Part shown: positions 16,694 through 17,464 of the stretch, in pieces
How the letters are laid out: the number at the start of each line of letters is the position of its first letter
How positions within the stretch are numbered: the stretch's first letter is position 1
Made by a program: the position numbers and the translations under genes
The notes under the pieces: model-generated
Told to the model about the DNA's origin: nothing
What the model saw: the letters and a program-made list of their open reading frames with translations, nothing else
Database searches by the model: none
Source of the DNA: an uncultured Alphaproteobacteria bacterium
GTDB lineage: Bacteria; Pseudomonadota; Alphaproteobacteria; Micavibrionales; Micavibrionaceae
Length of the DNA stretch: 17,464 nt
Assembly: GCA_946481105.1 (NCBI GenBank)
Contig: CAMLMM010000042.1
Coordinates: 1-17,464, forward strand
Direction of reading: 5' to 3'

Positions 16694-17065
16694 ATGCCCA
16701 CCACTTATGACCCGAACAATATTTTCGCCCGTATTCTGCGCAAGGAAATCCCCTGCACGCCGCTTTATGAAGATGAATTTGTGCTGGCCTTCCGCGATAT
16801 CGCCCCCAAAGCCCCGACACATATTCTGGTTATTCCCAAAGGGGCCTATACCGATATCGCCGATTTCGGCGCCCGCGCCAGTGCAAGGGAAATCGAAGCC
16901 TTTTTCCGCGCGGTGGCCAAAATATCCGCCGATGAAAATGTGGCGGCCAGCGGTTTCCGGGCTATCGCCAATACCGGTGTGAACGGCGGGCAGGAAGTCC
17001 CGCATTTCCACCTGCACCTGCTCGGCGGGAAGCATATCGGCCCGATGGTCGCAAACGCAGCCTAA
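16694..17065 (+). CDS. HIT-family (HinT-like) purine nucleotide hydrolase
   Basis: 123 residues, the usual HinT length. The N-terminal FARILRKEIPCTPLYEDEFVLAFRDIAPKAPTHILVIPK (11-49) is the conserved start of the fold. The catalytic histidine triad is at the C-terminus: GGQEVPHFHLHLLGGK, with H104, H106 and H108 (His-x-His-x-His). Relatives hydrolyse adenosine phosphoramidates and aminoacyl-adenylates; cytoplasmic. The physiological substrate here is not known. AAAGGATG lies 8 bases before the ATG. The stop is one base from the stop of rpoN on the other strand, leaving no room for a separate terminator. The preceding 170 bases are AT-rich and hold the HicB-like promoter on the other strand. 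Confidence 0.95.
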   Translation: MPTTYDPNNIFARILRKEIPCTPLYEDEFVLAFRDIAPKAPTHILVIPKGAYTDIADFGARASAREIEAFFRAVAKISADENVAASGFRAIANTGVNGGQEVPHFHLHLLGGKHIGPMVANAA

Positions 17066-17066
17066 G

Positions 17067-17464
17067 CTATTTGGATTTTTTTATCCGGCGGCGTTGGACG
17101 GAGGATGGAATATTCAGCGCCTCACGGTATTTCGCGACCGTGCGGCGGGCGACATTCATGCCTTCTTTGTTCAGCAGATCGGCCAGATCATCATCCGACA
17201 GAATGGCATCCGCGCTCTCAGCATCAGTCAGCGCCTTGATACGCGCCTTGACGCTTTCGGAGGAAATGGAGATGCCGTCCGCCCCTTCAATCGAGGACGT
17301 GAAAAAGAATTTCAGTTCAAACAGGCCGCGCGGCGTGCCGATATATTTCCCCGTAGTCACGCGGCTGACGGTGCTTTCATGCATATCGATGGCTTCGGCG
17401 ACGTCACGCAGGGTCAGTGGTTTCAGGAATTCAATCCCGTACAGGAAGAACCCGTCCTGTTTCT
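17067..17464 (-). CDS. rpoN: RNA polymerase sigma-54 factor, C-terminal part (5' end off window)
   Basis: The frame is open from the right edge to the TAG at 17067 (132 codons). The edge sequence reads KQDGFFLYGIEFLKPLTLRDVAEAIDMHESTVSRVTTGKYI, the sigma-54 core/HTH region with the recognition helix HESTVSRV, followed by GTPRGLFELKFFFTSSI. The RpoN box ARRTVAKYRE, which contacts the -24 element, is present and exact. The tail ends RRRIKKSK. Sigma-54 directs RNA polymerase to -24/-12 promoters and needs an ATPase activator. In many proteobacteria a hibernation-promoting factor gene follows rpoN; here it is replaced by a convergent HIT-family gene. Confidence 0.97.
   Translation of the reverse strand, partial: KQDGFFLYGIEFLKPLTLRDVAEAIDMHESTVSRVTTGKYIGTPRGLFELKFFFTSSIEGADGISISSESVKARIKALTDAESADAILSDDDLADLLNKEGMNVARRTVAKYREALNIPSSVQRRRIKKSK

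Overview
The window looks like chromosomal DNA of an alphaproteobacterium of moderate GC content. The acetolactate synthase sequence, the 339-residue class I IlvC, the ilvB-ilvN-ilvC order and a sigma-54 C-terminus all fit that assignment. A Rhodospirillales- or Micavibrio-like lineage is possible, but I cannot settle it from the sequence. Most of the window is housekeeping and envelope genes. I see no phage, insertion sequence, CRISPR array, tRNA or rRNA.

Left part (1-8003, all on the minus strand): two export operons lie in tandem. The upstream one (8003 to 3831) encodes an RND membrane-fusion protein followed after 3 bases by a 1017-residue RND pump. The downstream one has its own sigma-70-type promoter at 3753-3781. 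It encodes a TolC-like outer-membrane lipoprotein, an HlyD-like adaptor (coupled by a TAATG overlap), and a second HlyD-like adaptor with a large N-terminal cytoplasmic domain that runs off the left edge. No ABC ATPase is visible, so the inner-membrane partner of this second set is probably outside the window.

Middle (8132-9081): an orphan FlgC-like rod protein diverges from an unrecognised secreted, tryptophan-rich protein. The latter ends at a hairpin terminator shared with ilvC.

Branched-chain amino acid operon (13047 to 9080, minus strand): the order is leader peptide, attenuator, ilvB, a DUF2007 membrane-anchored protein, ilvN, ilvC. The 34-codon leader is not a standard ORF call but is rich in Leu/Ile/Val codons. 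It is followed by two mutually exclusive hairpins, one a GC-rich terminator with six U. This is a complete attenuation device. IlvB/IlvN make acetolactate or acetohydroxybutyrate, and IlvC reduces and isomerises them toward valine, leucine and isoleucine.

Right part (13168-17464): purD (purine synthesis), a TerC-family membrane protein, a GNAT acetyltransferase preceded by a 25-base perfect palindrome, a convergent solo HicB-like protein with its own promoter, a HIT-family hydrolase, and the C-terminal part of rpoN on the minus strand, running off the right edge. The best candidates for something undescribed are the ilv leader/attenuator, the DUF2007 gene inside the ilv operon, the split-adaptor export cassette and the orphan FlgC-like/secreted-protein pair.
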